Shown: piece after piece, positions 44,534-54,333 of the stretch | Numbering within the stretch: the first letter of the stretch is position 1 | How the letters are laid out: every line of letters begins with the position of its first letter | Assembly: GCA_948794795.1 (NCBI GenBank) | Contig: CAQGLR010000005.1 | Coordinates: 62,001-126,000 of the forward strand | Reading direction: 5' to 3' | DNA from: an uncultured Lachnospiraceae bacterium | Lineage (GTDB): Bacteria; Bacillota; Clostridia; Lachnospirales; Lachnospiraceae | DNA length: 64,000 bases | Notes under the pieces: generated by a model | Told to the model about the DNA's origin: nothing | Seen by the model: only the letters and a program-made list of their open reading frames with translations | Database searches by the model: none | Position numbers and translations under genes: made by a program

Positions 44534-45184
44534 TTACAAATTCTCAGTATGTCTGCAGTCTGGATAATTTCCACATCCCCAGAACATCCCATATATACTA
44601 TTTCTCTTTTTCATAATCCCTCCACATTCAGGACATTTCTTTACAACTAAATTATTTTTACTGGTTTCTTTTCCTAGATATTCATAAACTTTATAGTTCA
44701 TATAACAGTCATTTAATGCCCTGTGTGCCCCCTTTGTTGGAATACCATAATAATCCGCAAGGTCTGTAAGCTTATGGTGTCCCAGCTGCGGCAGGCATTT
44801 TCTTGCCATTTTCAATGTATCTATATAATCATTTTCTGGTATTTTTCCAAAATACTTTTTACAGTCCCTATAAATAAACTTCATATCAAAAGCATGGATA
44901 TTATGTCCTACCAGTATATATTGTTCTATATATTTAAGAAAACCCTCCAGGACTGTTTTAAATACTGGTGCATCCTTTACCATATCATCAGTAATTCCAT
45001 TTATCCTGCTGGCACTATAAGGAATTGGACACTCTGGATTTACAAGGGTAGTAAATTTAGAAACTGCCTTATGGTTATTAACTTTTATTGCTGATATTTC
45101 CACCACCTTATCGTTGGAACAGGAAATTCCTGTTGTTTCTAAATCAAATACAATATAATCTGGAATATATTCTTTTAACTGCAT
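44534..45184 (-). CDS. DnaQ-type 3'-5' exonuclease with C-terminal zinc finger
   Basis: The protein is about 216 aa from ATG 45184, eight bases after AAAGGAG. The DEDDh exonuclease motifs are present: FDLETTG (Exo I), HNIHAFDMKF (Exo II) and HRALNDCYMN (Exo III). The last 35 residues carry a topoisomerase-type C4 zinc finger, CPECGGIMKKR ... GCGNYPDCRHT. That pairing suggests a nucleic acid trimming enzyme targeted by the zinc finger, not the main replicative proofreading subunit. Confidence 0.88.
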   Translation of the reverse strand: MQLKEYIPDYIVFDLETTGISCSNDKVVEISAIKVNNHKAVSKFTTLVNPECPIPYSASRINGITDDMVKDAPVFKTVLEGFLKYIEQYILVGHNIHAFDMKFIYRDCKKYFGKIPENDYIDTLKMARKCLPQLGHHKLTDLADYYGIPTKGAHRALNDCYMNYKVYEYLGKETSKNNLVVKKCPECGGIMKKRNSIYGMFWGCGNYPDCRHTENL

Positions 45185-45343
45185 ATGCATGTCTCCTTTA
45201 ATACCACAGATACCCATGTTCTTTAAAATAAGCAAAAAATATCTGTATTACTTTTAAGCAGGTACTCCCTGTTTACTTATAAAATATTTTCACAACCACA
45301 GTACTCTGCTAATTTTTTATTTCTTTATAATAAATAACAACTT

Positions 45344-45814
45344 TTACAATTCTTTTTCCGCCATCATATAATAAATGCATATTTTATATCCAGCATAACC
45401 ATACATATGGTCTAAACCTGTATAAGTATAACCTATATAGGCTTCTTCCATTCCTTTCTCTTTTAAATAACTATTGGCCAAATAAATAAGATTTATACCA
45501 ATATGTCTTCCCTGGTATGCACGTTTAACTGTTATACAAGCAAGGCTTCCTGGCTTTTTACACTTATCTCCAGCTGTTATAATTAAAGTTCCAATAATTT
45601 CTCCATTTATAACTGCTACAAGTACCCTTGAAAGGCTGTCTTCCTGGTACAATCCTTTATTCTGGTAATACCAGGTAAAGTCTTTATATGCATCATCTGT
45701 ACAGGCACATATTTTTTCTATATCCTTTAATCCTGCCCAGCAGTATGTAACACCATCAATAGAATTTCCCACTTTAAAATCTTTATTTGTAAAATTTTTT
45801 AACAGAAGTTTCAT
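45344..45814 (-). CDS. GNAT acetyltransferase
   Basis: The 156-aa protein has a GNAT core with ACITVKRAYQGRHIGINLIYLA (CoA loop QGRHIG) and a downstream YGYAGYKICIYYMM tail. It overlaps the preceding acetyltransferase gene by 4 bp (ATGA), so the two are translated together and may work on related substrates. Substrates unknown. Confidence 0.8.
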   Translation of the reverse strand: MKLLLKNFTNKDFKVGNSIDGVTYCWAGLKDIEKICACTDDAYKDFTWYYQNKGLYQEDSLSRVLVAVINGEIIGTLIITAGDKCKKPGSLACITVKRAYQGRHIGINLIYLANSYLKEKGMEEAYIGYTYTGLDHMYGYAGYKICIYYMMAEKEL

Positions 45815-46242
45815 ATCAAAACAATTACAGTTCCATGAATGTATATATCCCCGTTTTTGAAAAAAACACTTGCATTCTCATCGAGCTCTTGGTACAGTTC
45901 TTCATTCTCTGCATCAAAATAACGTCTGGATGTAGGAACTCCTGGCATAATATAATCATACCCATTTCCAGCCACTATTTTTTTATATCCATTATCCTTT
46001 ACAATCTGTTCCGATTTTTCCAAAAGTCCTGTCCCAATGCCCTGGTTCCTGTATCCAGCGTCCACACATAATAAAAGCAATGTATTTCCGTTAATAACAG
46101 ATATTCCAGTTAATTTATTGGATTTGTTTCTTTTTTCTAAAATAATATTATGCTTATTGCCTAATATTTGCAATACTACTTCTTTTTCTCTTGTAATAAA
46201 AGGAAGATTCCTTTTATAAATTTCAAATATTTCTTCATCCAT
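45811..46242 (-). CDS. GNAT acetyltransferase
   Basis: The 143-aa protein has LLLCVDAGYRNQGIGTGLLEK (core R-N-Q-G-I-G-T) for acetyl-CoA, a following KIVAGNGYDYIMPGVP and an N-terminal half resembling mycothiol-synthase-like GNATs. It is the first gene of a two-gene acetyltransferase operon. Substrate unknown. Confidence 0.82.
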   Translation of the reverse strand: MDEEIFEIYKRNLPFITREKEVVLQILGNKHNIILEKRNKSNKLTGISVINGNTLLLLCVDAGYRNQGIGTGLLEKSEQIVKDNGYKKIVAGNGYDYIMPGVPTSRRYFDAENEELYQELDENASVFFKNGDIYIHGTVIVLI

Positions 46243-46316
46243 ATTATTCTCCTGGTTTAATAATAAAAAATTGTTCCATCCGACAGCCAGATATTAACAT
46301 ATACAGGCTGGTATTT

Positions 46317-46847
46317 TTACATTAATTTTGCATTCCAGATAATATCTTTAAAATTTTGTATATATTCCAAATAACAGTTTACATAATTCATATTGGTTAA
46401 ATATCCTTTACCTGGAGATGCAACACCTACGCTGGTCTTTTTCCCATTAATTGTTATATAAAAATATACACCATATGCATAATTCTTCTTTCTTCCAGCA
46501 TAGGAAACTATTGGCTCTATTTTTTCAATACTGTTTAAATTAAAATACTGTACTTTAAATGGATTTAACAAACATAATACAGCCAGCTGTTTATTAGCTG
46601 TATCAATCCAAAAATGCATTGCCAGCATTTCATATTCATAATTTATGCAAAATCCATTCCGCAATCCTCTCCTCTTATTATATTTATAAAAAATAATCCC
46701 TGAAAATAGTATCCATACCAAATATCCCATAAATAAAACAAATGTCCATAAAAATGTTATATGGTTCCCAGCTTCTAGAAAGACTTTTAGCAAAACAGGT
46801 ACAAATAATAGTAATACAAAATAGTATTTCCAATTAAACTGTTTCAT
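46317..46847 (-). CDS. membrane protein of unknown function
   Basis: The 176-aa protein has two membrane spans in the first 60 residues (YYFVLLLFVPVLLKVFL; LWTFVLFMGYLVWILFSGII), then a basic loop (KYNKRRGLRNG) and a cytoplasmic beta-rich domain of about 100 residues (NKQLAVLCLLNPFKVQYFNL, GVYFYITINGKKTSVGVAS) that could be PH-like. I do not recognise the family. It stands alone with AAAGGAA before the start. Confidence 0.6.
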   Translation of the reverse strand: MKQFNWKYYFVLLLFVPVLLKVFLEAGNHITFLWTFVLFMGYLVWILFSGIIFYKYNKRRGLRNGFCINYEYEMLAMHFWIDTANKQLAVLCLLNPFKVQYFNLNSIEKIEPIVSYAGRKKNYAYGVYFYITINGKKTSVGVASPGKGYLTNMNYVNCYLEYIQNFKDIIWNAKLM

Positions 46848-46900
46848 TTATTTTATTCCTTTCATTTAACTAATACAGCCCCACTATTTATTTATTACTT

Positions 46901-46948
46901 TGAATTTTCCCATTTTTTTAATACACAGGTATTTTGCCTCTGGAAACT
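46901..46948. repeat. solo end of the palindromic repeat family (copy G)
   Basis: TTTCCCATTTTTTTAATACACAGGTATTTT followed by CCTCTGGAAACTC (shown in parts) matches the left end of copy A, CCATTTTTTAATACACAAGT then GGCTCTGGCAATTC, but no core or right end follows. It is a remnant, just upstream of the Uma2 gene promoter. Confidence 0.55.
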
Positions 46949-46990
46949 CAAAATATATTACTTATTGCTTTTATTTATTTTTACATTATA

Positions 46991-47020
46991 TTGCAACTTT
47001 TATTTTCTTTATGTTATACT
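46991..47020 (+). promoter_or_regulatory. promoter of the Uma2-family gene
   Basis: TTGCAA (46991-46996), 18 bp, TATACT (47015-47020), about 20 bases before an AAAAGGGAG ribosome site and the ATG at 47052. Confidence 0.65.
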
Positions 47021-47051
47021 CATAAAAAATATATAAAAAGGGAGTGTTACC

Positions 47052-47615
47052 ATGCCATTATTACAATCACAAACTGAAACTGTTACATTAGAACAATATG
47101 AAACTTTACCAGAAAATACAAGAGCAGAAGTATTTGACGGCGTAATCTATAATATGGCTAGTCCATCGCAAAACCACCAGACAATTCTTACAGAACTGCT
47201 TGTATTATTACGCAATTATATTTACAACAAAAATGGAGGATGTTCTGTATTTCCAGCACCATTTGACGTAAAATTAAATGATAACCCTCTCACAATTGTA
47301 CAACCAGACATTATGGTTATATGTGATAAAAATAAACTGGATGGAAAACGTTGTAATGGTGCACCTGATTTCATAATTGAAATTGTTTCTCCTGGCAATC
47401 CAGCAGATGATTATATAAATAAATTATATTACTACAAAAATTATGGAGTCCGTGAATACTGGATTGTGGACCCACAAAGAAAAAGTGTAACTATAAACTA
47501 TTTTGAAGGAAACCTTTTAAATATTCCTTATACATTTAATTCCATTATAAAGATAAATATATATGAAGACTTATATATAAACTTTTCTGATATTGACAAG
47601 ATGCTTACTAACTAA
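47052..47615 (+). CDS. Uma2-family (DUF820) putative endonuclease
   Basis: The 187-aa protein follows the Uma2 pattern: RAEVFDGVIYNMASPS, TIVQPDIMVICDKNKL (D in the PD-(D/E)XK site), GAPDFIIEIVSPGNPADD (catalytic E with S-P-x-N) and YGVREYWIVDPQRKSV. The family has a restriction-endonuclease fold, and its cellular role is mostly unknown. It has its own promoter and is one of the few plus-strand genes. Copy E of the palindromic repeat directly follows the stop codon and may act as terminator. Confidence 0.9.
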   Translation: MPLLQSQTETVTLEQYETLPENTRAEVFDGVIYNMASPSQNHQTILTELLVLLRNYIYNKNGGCSVFPAPFDVKLNDNPLTIVQPDIMVICDKNKLDGKRCNGAPDFIIEIVSPGNPADDYINKLYYYKNYGVREYWIVDPQRKSVTINYFEGNLLNIPYTFNSIIKINIYEDLYINFSDIDKMLTN

Positions 47616-47626
47616 TATTTATACAC

Positions 47627-47750
47627 CTCTGGCAAGTTCCAAATATTATACCAAAAAGCAGCTGTAATTGAAACTTATACACCGCTACGTATCCATCTAA
47701 GCGCAAGCAGGCTGCTGTTGGTTTACAAATGAAATTTTGGAACACGCCAG
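47627..47750. repeat. palindromic repeat element, copy E (124 bp core)
   Basis: CTCTGGCAAGTTCCAAATAT and the opposite end read backwards, TCTGGCGTGTTCCAAAATTT, are inverted. Inside, on the minus strand, GCTTGCGCTTAGATGGATAC, GTGTATAA and ACAGCTGCTTTTTGGT match the family core, but the inner hairpin is shortened. It lies between convergent genes. Confidence 0.7.
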
Positions 47751-47800
47751 AATTAATAAATTTATACAGTTATTTAATAAATATATATTTTATTTTCATA

Positions 47801-48595
47801 TTAAAATAATTCATCTAATAATATATAGTACCGTATTTTCTCCCAATTTGGTTTTATACCCAGCTCATTGAATAAAAATAATTCATCATAATCCAGATAT
47901 TGGTTATTTATATCTAAGTTATATTTTCCACTATAATTATGCGATAAACTACGGTAACATAGAGCTATATCACACCATTTATCAGCTATGCCTGTTTTAC
48001 CTAAGTCTATGTATCCAGTAACTTCATCGTTAATCCCAAATATATTTGGCAGGCAGTAATCCCCATGAGATAAAACAAGTTCCTCTTCTGGTTTATTATC
48101 ATATAGCCATTGTAATAATCCATCTGGATTTTTAAACCCATTTCCGCCAAATGTACCAGGCTCAACATTATCTAAATCAACCAGGCCATTTTTTATATTA
48201 TATTCTGCCTGTACAAGCTTCCTGGATAATCCCTGGCCAGATGGACAGTCTGAAACATCTATACTCCATAACATTTTGAGTCCATTGGCAAGCAATTTAC
48301 ATAAAATACCTGTATTATTCATATACTCATGGCTACATGCCATTTCCCCAGCACATTTACTTATTAGCAGATATGATTTACCATCTGATATCTCATAGGC
48401 ATATACTTTTGGAACAGGAAGTTTACCATACAGATATTGCAGCATATTGTATTCATTTTCTGACTCTTCATTATATTTCTGTATTTTTAAAACTTTATTT
48501 TCATACATTAAAACTGATGAGCCAGACATACCAATATTATCTACTTTATAATTTTCATCTGCAACCAGTTTATAAATTTTCTCAGGAAAAAACAT
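47801..48595 (-). CDS. APH(3')-like aminoglycoside phosphotransferase family protein
   Basis: The 264-aa protein has the kinase-like catalytic loop LSHGDYCLPNIFG (near 185-197; D and N for catalysis and Mg) and the DFG-equivalent YIDLGKTGIADKWCD (near 205). The N-lobe has VLKIQKYNE with the ATP-contacting lysine, and the C-terminal acidic stretch is LFNELGIKPNWEK. It matches the APH(3') group, which phosphorylates kanamycin-type drugs. Whether it confers resistance cannot be told; chromosomal relatives often have other or no known substrates. Confidence 0.85.
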   Translation of the reverse strand: MFFPEKIYKLVADENYKVDNIGMSGSSVLMYENKVLKIQKYNEESENEYNMLQYLYGKLPVPKVYAYEISDGKSYLLISKCAGEMACSHEYMNNTGILCKLLANGLKMLWSIDVSDCPSGQGLSRKLVQAEYNIKNGLVDLDNVEPGTFGGNGFKNPDGLLQWLYDNKPEEELVLSHGDYCLPNIFGINDEVTGYIDLGKTGIADKWCDIALCYRSLSHNYSGKYNLDINNQYLDYDELFLFNELGIKPNWEKIRYYILLDELF

Positions 48596-48657
48596 TTATT
48601 ACTCCTCTATTTTCATAATTAGTATAAGACATATTTTATTTATGGATTAATTTTCAG

Positions 48658-48992
48658 CTAAAAAGGGTCAAACATTGAATATATATCATTTATTAATTTT
48701 ACAAGCTCTTTTTTATACTCATCTGCCTTATTTAAAATATCCCTTGCAATATTTCTTTGTTCAAAAACACTGAGATAAACATTAAGGTGAATAAGCTGCA
48801 AAATATTTACTATACTATTTATTCTTTCTTGTAAAATCTGTTCCTGGATTTTATAAAAGCTATTAAAAACTGAGAACAAAGCTTTTCCAACTGTACTTTT
48901 TCCTGTATTGTTTTCACTAGCTATAACAGAAATCCCTTTTATTTCTACAGTAGTTTCTGCAATTTTCCAATATTTTTTAAAGATAATTTCAT
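48658..48992 (-). pseudogene. truncated, frameshifted ABC-type ATPase (AAA_15/OLD-like)
   Basis: The ATG at 48992, with GGAGG six bases before it, opens MKLSLKNIGKLQ and then stops. After a one-base shift near 48950 the protein continues ETTVEIKGISVIASENNTGK with STVGKALFSVFNSF, a Walker A of SMC/OLD-like ATPases. It ends at FDPF, lacking the rest of the ATPase, which would be several hundred residues. Related proteins can be parts of abortive infection systems; this copy is dead. Confidence 0.65.
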
Positions 48993-49030
48993 AACACACC
49001 TCCTTTTTATTTATTTTATTATTTATTTAA

Positions 49031-49981
49031 TTATGCATTTCCTTCTTTTTCAGATGGCTGTACTGAAAATAGTGCATCCACAAATGAATCTGCATTAAAT
49101 TTCTGCAAATCATCAATTTTCTCGCCAATACCTATATATTTTACAGGTATATTCATTTCTGACTGGATAGCAATAGCAATTCCGCCCTTAGCTGTACCAT
49201 CGAGTTTTGTAAGGATTATGCCTGTAATATCTGCAACTTCATTAAACTGCTTCGCCTGTGCAAGTGCGTTCTGGCCTGTTGTCCCGTCAAGTACAACAAG
49301 TGTTTCCCTGCACGCATTTGGAAATTCCCTGTCAATTATACGGTTTATCTTTTTAAGTTCTTCCATTAAATTCTTTTTATTATGAAGCCTTCCTGCTGTG
49401 TCACATATAAGTACATCTGCATTTCTTGCTTTGGCAGCATTTACTGCATCAAATACTACTGCGGCAGGGTCTCCGCCTTCCTGCCCTGCAATTATCTCAA
49501 CTCCAGCACGTCCTGCCCATTCTGTAAGCTGTTCAATGGCAGCTGCCCTGAATGTATCAGCAGCAGCAAGCACTACCTTCTTCCCACTGCTTTTAAGCTG
49601 TCCAGCAAGCTTTCCTACAGAAGTAGTCTTGCCAACTCCGTTTACTCCTATAAGCATAACTACAGAAACTTCTTTTTCAAAGTCATATGCATGTTCATCA
49701 ACACGCATCTGCTCTTTTATGGAATCTGCAAGAAGCTGCCTGCATACTTCTATCTCTTTAATTTTCTGCTCTTTAACTTTCTGCCTGAGGTTTTCAATAA
49801 TCTTTTCTGTTGTGGCAACACCTATATCTGCCATAATAAGGACTTCTTCAAGTTCTTCATAAAAATCCTCATCAATCTCTGAAAACCCTTTAAAAATTGA
49901 GTCAATTCCTGCTACTAAGTTGTCACGTGTTTTTGTAAGGCCTTCTTTAAGCCTGCTAAAAAAACCTTTTTTTTCTTTCAT
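49031..49981 (-). CDS. ftsY: signal recognition particle receptor FtsY
   Basis: The 316-aa protein has the SRP GTPase NG domain: P-loop GVNGVGKTTSVGKLA (near 113), DTFRAAAIEQL, DTAGRLHNKKNLMEEL, and TKLDGTAKGG (near 258). The N-terminal acidic extension is short (about 25 residues, rich in lysine), as in many Firmicutes. It receives SRP-bound ribosomes at the membrane. It follows smc by about 83 bp in the rnc-smc-ftsY order typical of Firmicutes. Confidence 0.97.
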   Translation of the reverse strand: MKEKKGFFSRLKEGLTKTRDNLVAGIDSIFKGFSEIDEDFYEELEEVLIMADIGVATTEKIIENLRQKVKEQKIKEIEVCRQLLADSIKEQMRVDEHAYDFEKEVSVVMLIGVNGVGKTTSVGKLAGQLKSSGKKVVLAAADTFRAAAIEQLTEWAGRAGVEIIAGQEGGDPAAVVFDAVNAAKARNADVLICDTAGRLHNKKNLMEELKKINRIIDREFPNACRETLVVLDGTTGQNALAQAKQFNEVADITGIILTKLDGTAKGGIAIAIQSEMNIPVKYIGIGEKIDDLQKFNADSFVDALFSVQPSEKEGNA

Positions 49982-50064
49982 ATCTAATAACCAAACCTTT
50001 CTATATATTACTATATCCAGTGTTTATTTGTTACTATAAATGGAATAGCCATAAATAGCAATAT

Positions 50065-53000
50065 TTACTTACCAACATCAAGCAGGTTTACTGATACAAG
50101 TGTTGATACACCTTTTTCCTGCATTGTTATTCCATATAATATATCAGCAGTATTCATAGTTCCCCTGCGGTGGGTAATAACAATAAACTGTGTATCCTTT
50201 GTAAGTTTATGGAGATAATCCGCATACCGTCCTACATTTGAGTCATCAAGTGCCGCTTCAATCTCATCAAGCAGGCAGAATGGTGAAGGCTTAAGGCTCT
50301 GTATTGCAAATAAAAGTGCGATTGCCGCAAGTGCTTTTTCACCACCTGAAAGCTGCATCATATTCTGTAATTTCTTGCCTGGAGGCTGGGCAATTATATT
50401 TATCCCTGCAAGAAGTATGTCTTCACCTTCCACAAGTTCAATAGTTCCCCGCCCACCGCCAAAAAGTTCTTTAAATACCTTGTTAAACCGGCTGCTTATC
50501 TCCTGGAACTGGATTTCAAACTGTTTGCGCATCTCAGTATCAAGTTCTTCTATTATACCAACAAGGACTTCTGCTGCTTCTGTAAGGTCAGCATGCTGTC
50601 CTGTAAGCAGCTCATAGCGTTCCATAAGTTCATTATACTGTTCTACTGCATTAATATTTACATCCCCAAGTGACTTAATAGTACCCTTAAGTTCCTCAAT
50701 GCGCTTCTTCATATCATTAAAACTTAAACTGCTGTTAGTTTTTAAAGCCTCCGCACTGTGGTATGTAAGCTCATACTGCTCCCACATATAGTTTGTATAA
50801 GAATTAATCTTCTCATCAAGCTGCTCTTTCTGGTTATTAAGACGGAAACACTCTTTATCAAGCTCGTTTACAAGGCTTGCAAGTTCCTCCCTCTTTGCCA
50901 GGCAGTTTTTATGTTTCTGTGACAGTTCCCCACGTTCTTCTTTTCTTTTTACAAGACCATCTGACAGTTGGTTTATACTGCTTTTTATGTTTTCTATCTC
51001 TGCCTGTACATCTGCTATCTCCCGCTGCTTTCCAAGTACACGCTGGCTGGTACTGCTGCTGTTTAAAACAGCTTCTTCAATACCCTTTTCAATATCTGCT
51101 ATTTCCTGCTTTGCACGTCCTGTATTTTCAGAAATAAAACTGCGTCTGCTTTCAAGGGATGTTATCTCCAGCATAAATGCTGAATTTTCCTGGGAAATAC
51201 TTTCTTCAAGCTTATGCCATCCGTCAAGCTGCCCATTTAATAAAGTAATTGTATCCTCATATGATTTATTCTTACCATCATTGTCTGAAAGCTTAAGGCC
51301 CACCTGTTCCAGTGCCTGCTTAAGTTCATCATTCCTTTTCTCTGTTTCCCTTGCTTCAAGATGTATAAATGACAGCTTGTCTTCATTTTCCTTATAATCA
51401 CTCAAAGCCCTGTCATAATTTATCCTGGCAGTATTCTGTTTTAAAATAAGTTCTTGTATTATTTTTTCATTTGCAGCAGACTTTTCTGCAATGCTTTGCC
51501 TTTCACTGGCTATATTTCCAAGTGCTTCTTCTATGCCAGAAAGCCTTGTCTTAAGCTTCCCTGTTTCTGCTTCCAGGTCTTCCATTTCACGGCGCCGCCC
51601 AAGAAGGTTATTGCTGTTTTTAAATGCACCTCCAGACATTGAGCCTCCAGGATTTAATAAGTCACCTTCTTTAGTAACTATTCTTATAGTATGATGGTAC
51701 TTTTCAGCAATCACTACAGCATTGTCAATATTGTCAACTACTATAAACCTTCCAAGCAGATATTTTACAAGACCCTCAAATCTGTTGTCTGTACTAACAA
51801 GTGAAGATGCAATCCCTATAACACCTTTCTGCCCCATTATTCCTTCTGCCTGTATCTCCTGTTTTGCCTTTACATTGGTTAATGGAAGGAATGTAGCACG
51901 CCCATACTTATTTTTCTTAAGGTACTGTATCATATCTTTGGCAGTCTGTACATCCTCTGTAACTATATTCTGTATGCTGCCACCAAGTGCTGTTTCCACT
52001 GCAGTTTCATACTCTTTCTGCACTTTTATAATATCAGCCACTACTCCTATTATGCCACTATTATTTTCCTTCTGTTCCATTACACGCCTTATGCTCTGCC
52101 CAAAGCCGTCATATCTTTCTGCCATATTTTTAAGGGAACTTAAACGGGAATTCTCTATATGGAACTGCTGCTGTACATCCCTGTGCTCTTTGTCCAGGTT
52201 TTCCTTTTTGATGTCCAGTTCTGCAATGGCCTGCTTAATCTCCTGGTTTGTTGTACTTAATCCAGCAATTTTTTCTGAAACATCATCAAGGACAGCCTTC
52301 TCCCTTTCTATAGTTTCATTAAATACTGCTGCATCTGACTTATTTTTAATAACCCTTTGTGTAAATTCTGCTTTCTTAATATTATTTTGTTCAAGAAGTG
52401 TTTTTAACCTGTTTTCTTCTGCTTTTATCCCAGAAGCTTCATTTAATGCTTCCATCATGCTGTTACGGCACTGGTCAATTTCTTTCTGGCCTGCAGCAAT
52501 TTTTTCTGAAAGTTCTTTTAATTTTACTTCATTTTCTTCCTTTGCTTTTTCTGCTTTTAAAATCTCTTCATTATTTTTCTTAAGCTGTGTATTATAATCT
52601 TCAAGCTCTTTTTCAAAAGCAGATTTACGCATATTAAAATTTTCTATTTGTTCTTTATAATGTTTTTCATTCTGGTATATTGCATTTATCTGTTCATTTA
52701 ATACTTTTATATTATTTTCATAATTATTGTATTGTACTTTCTTTTCAGAAAGCTCTGCAGTTTCTTCTTCTATAACTGTTTCTAAATTGTTTAACTGCTT
52801 TTCAAAACTTTCATACTGGTTCCTGCTTTCTTCAAGGCTTGCTTTGGCAGTATCCAGGTCATTATCTGCTATTTCTTTCTTCCTGCCAGTTTCTAGAAGT
52901 TCACTTCCAGTCCTTTCATATTCCATAAGGAACATATTTATATCAAGGTTTTTCAGCTCATCCCTGTATTTTAAATATTCTTTTGCCTTCGCTGCCTGCC

Positions 53001-53619
53001 TTTCAAGAGGTGTAACCTGTTTGCTTAATTCTGAAAGTATATCTTCAATACGTACAAGGTTCTGTTTCTCCTCTTCTAAGTTCTTCTCTGCTGCTGCCTT
53101 ACGCTTCTTGTATTTTACAATACCTGCAGCTTCGTCAAAAAGCTCCCTGCGCTCATCAGGCTTACCACTTAATATTTTATCAATCTGCCCTTGTCCTATA
53201 ATAGAATAGCCTTCTTTACCTATACCTGTGTCAAATAATATCTCCTGTACATCTTTAAGCCTGCATGATGTCCCGTTCAGCAGATATTCACTTTCACCAG
53301 AACGGTATACACGCCTTGCAATCTTCACCTCATTATATGGCACAGGCAGTTTATGGTCTTCATTATTAATGGTAATTGCTACATAAGCAAACCCTAAAGG
53401 CTTGCGCATCTCCGTCCCTGCAAATATAACATCTTCCATTTTTGCACCACGCAGCTGCTTTGCACTCTGCTCGCCTAAAACCCAGCGTACAGCATCAGCA
53501 ACATTGCTTTTGCCGCTGCCATTAGGCCCTACAATAGCTGTGATACCATTATGGAATTCAAAAACCATCTTATTGGCAAATGACTTAAAGCCATGTACTT
53601 CAAGACTTTTTAAATACAT
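50065..53619 (-). CDS. smc: chromosome segregation protein SMC
   Basis: The 1184-aa protein is full length. The N-terminal ATPase half has GPNGSGKSNVADAVRW (32-47), then a coiled coil, a hinge near 510-670 (GVVADIIKVQKEYETAVETA; LNPGGSMSGGAF), a second coiled coil and the C-terminal half with LSGGEKALAAIALLFAI and FCLLDEIEAALDD. With ScpA and ScpB it forms bacterial condensin. The gene begins 3 bp after rnc and is translationally coupled to it. Confidence 0.98.
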   Translation of the reverse strand: MYLKSLEVHGFKSFANKMVFEFHNGITAIVGPNGSGKSNVADAVRWVLGEQSAKQLRGAKMEDVIFAGTEMRKPLGFAYVAITINNEDHKLPVPYNEVKIARRVYRSGESEYLLNGTSCRLKDVQEILFDTGIGKEGYSIIGQGQIDKILSGKPDERRELFDEAAGIVKYKKRKAAAEKNLEEEKQNLVRIEDILSELSKQVTPLERQAAKAKEYLKYRDELKNLDINMFLMEYERTGSELLETGRKKEIADNDLDTAKASLEESRNQYESFEKQLNNLETVIEEETAELSEKKVQYNNYENNIKVLNEQINAIYQNEKHYKEQIENFNMRKSAFEKELEDYNTQLKKNNEEILKAEKAKEENEVKLKELSEKIAAGQKEIDQCRNSMMEALNEASGIKAEENRLKTLLEQNNIKKAEFTQRVIKNKSDAAVFNETIEREKAVLDDVSEKIAGLSTTNQEIKQAIAELDIKKENLDKEHRDVQQQFHIENSRLSSLKNMAERYDGFGQSIRRVMEQKENNSGIIGVVADIIKVQKEYETAVETALGGSIQNIVTEDVQTAKDMIQYLKKNKYGRATFLPLTNVKAKQEIQAEGIMGQKGVIGIASSLVSTDNRFEGLVKYLLGRFIVVDNIDNAVVIAEKYHHTIRIVTKEGDLLNPGGSMSGGAFKNSNNLLGRRREMEDLEAETGKLKTRLSGIEEALGNIASERQSIAEKSAANEKIIQELILKQNTARINYDRALSDYKENEDKLSFIHLEARETEKRNDELKQALEQVGLKLSDNDGKNKSYEDTITLLNGQLDGWHKLEESISQENSAFMLEITSLESRRSFISENTGRAKQEIADIEKGIEEAVLNSSSTSQRVLGKQREIADVQAEIENIKSSINQLSDGLVKRKEERGELSQKHKNCLAKREELASLVNELDKECFRLNNQKEQLDEKINSYTNYMWEQYELTYHSAEALKTNSSLSFNDMKKRIEELKGTIKSLGDVNINAVEQYNELMERYELLTGQHADLTEAAEVLVGIIEELDTEMRKQFEIQFQEISSRFNKVFKELFGGGRGTIELVEGEDILLAGINIIAQPPGKKLQNMMQLSGGEKALAAIALLFAIQSLKPSPFCLLDEIEAALDDSNVGRYADYLHKLTKDTQFIVITHRRGTMNTADILYGITMQEKGVSTLVSVNLLDVGK

Positions 53620-53622
53620 TGG

Positions 53623-54321
53623 TTATCTCCTGTCTCTATTTTCCCTAAGCTTAAGAATAGCCTGGTATGCAGCTGACTGCTCCGCCTTTTTCTTAGTCCT
53701 GTCTGTAGCCTTTGCGGCTATCTCACCCCCTATTTTTACAGCGACTGTAAATGACTTATTATGGTCCGGGCCTTCTTCGCTAAGAAGCTCATATCCAAGT
53801 TCCTGGTGTTCCCCCTGGATTATTTCCTGTAAAATAGTTTTACTGTCATAAAACAGCTTTTTCTTCTCTATATCTTTTAAAATATGTTTATATATATACT
53901 CTCTGGCGCGCTCAAACCCTCCATCAAGATAAACTGCACCTATCGTAGCTTCAAGCGTATCAGACAATATAGAATCCCTTTCACGTCCACCTGTCAAGTC
54001 TTCCCCTTTGCCAAGCTGGATATAGTTACCAAGGCCTAATTCCCTTGCACATAGTGCAAGGGTGGGTTCACAGACATAGCTTGCCCTTATCCTTGTAAGG
54101 TCACCTTCAGGTTTTTCAGGATTTTCACCATATATATATTCACTTGAAACCAGCTCAAGTACAGCATCCCCAAGAAATTCAAGCCTTTCATTACATTCAA
54201 ACTTCTTAAGCCTGTTCTCATTTGAATAAGAGCTGTGTGTAAAGGCAGTAATTAACAGGTCTGGATGTTCAAACCTGTATCCTGCCTTTTCCTCAAATTC
54301 CAATATTTTATCCCGTTTCAT
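53623..54321 (-). CDS. rnc: ribonuclease III
   Basis: The 232-aa protein has the RNase III signature NERLEFLGDAVLELVSSEY (near 43-61), the second acidic metal site ATIGAVYLDGG (near 118), and a C-terminal double-stranded RNA-binding domain (about 157-226, NKSFTVAVKIGGEIAAKATD). It processes rRNA precursors and double-stranded RNA. It lies between acpP (12 bp upstream) and smc (3 bp downstream). Confidence 0.97.
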   Translation of the reverse strand: MKRDKILEFEEKAGYRFEHPDLLITAFTHSSYSNENRLKKFECNERLEFLGDAVLELVSSEYIYGENPEKPEGDLTRIRASYVCEPTLALCARELGLGNYIQLGKGEDLTGGRERDSILSDTLEATIGAVYLDGGFERAREYIYKHILKDIEKKKLFYDSKTILQEIIQGEHQELGYELLSEEGPDHNKSFTVAVKIGGEIAAKATDRTKKKAEQSAAYQAILKLRENRDRR

Positions 54322-54333
54322 CTGGCAAGTCTC

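Noticed and set aside
45344..46242. The two acetyltransferases as a toxin-antitoxin (TacAT-like) pair
   Set aside because: Both genes encode GNAT enzymes and no ribbon-helix-helix antitoxin gene is present.
51722..52597. Plus-strand 291-codon frame opposite smc
   Set aside because: It is a shadow of the smc coiled-coil coding sequence with low-complexity serine/phenylalanine content.
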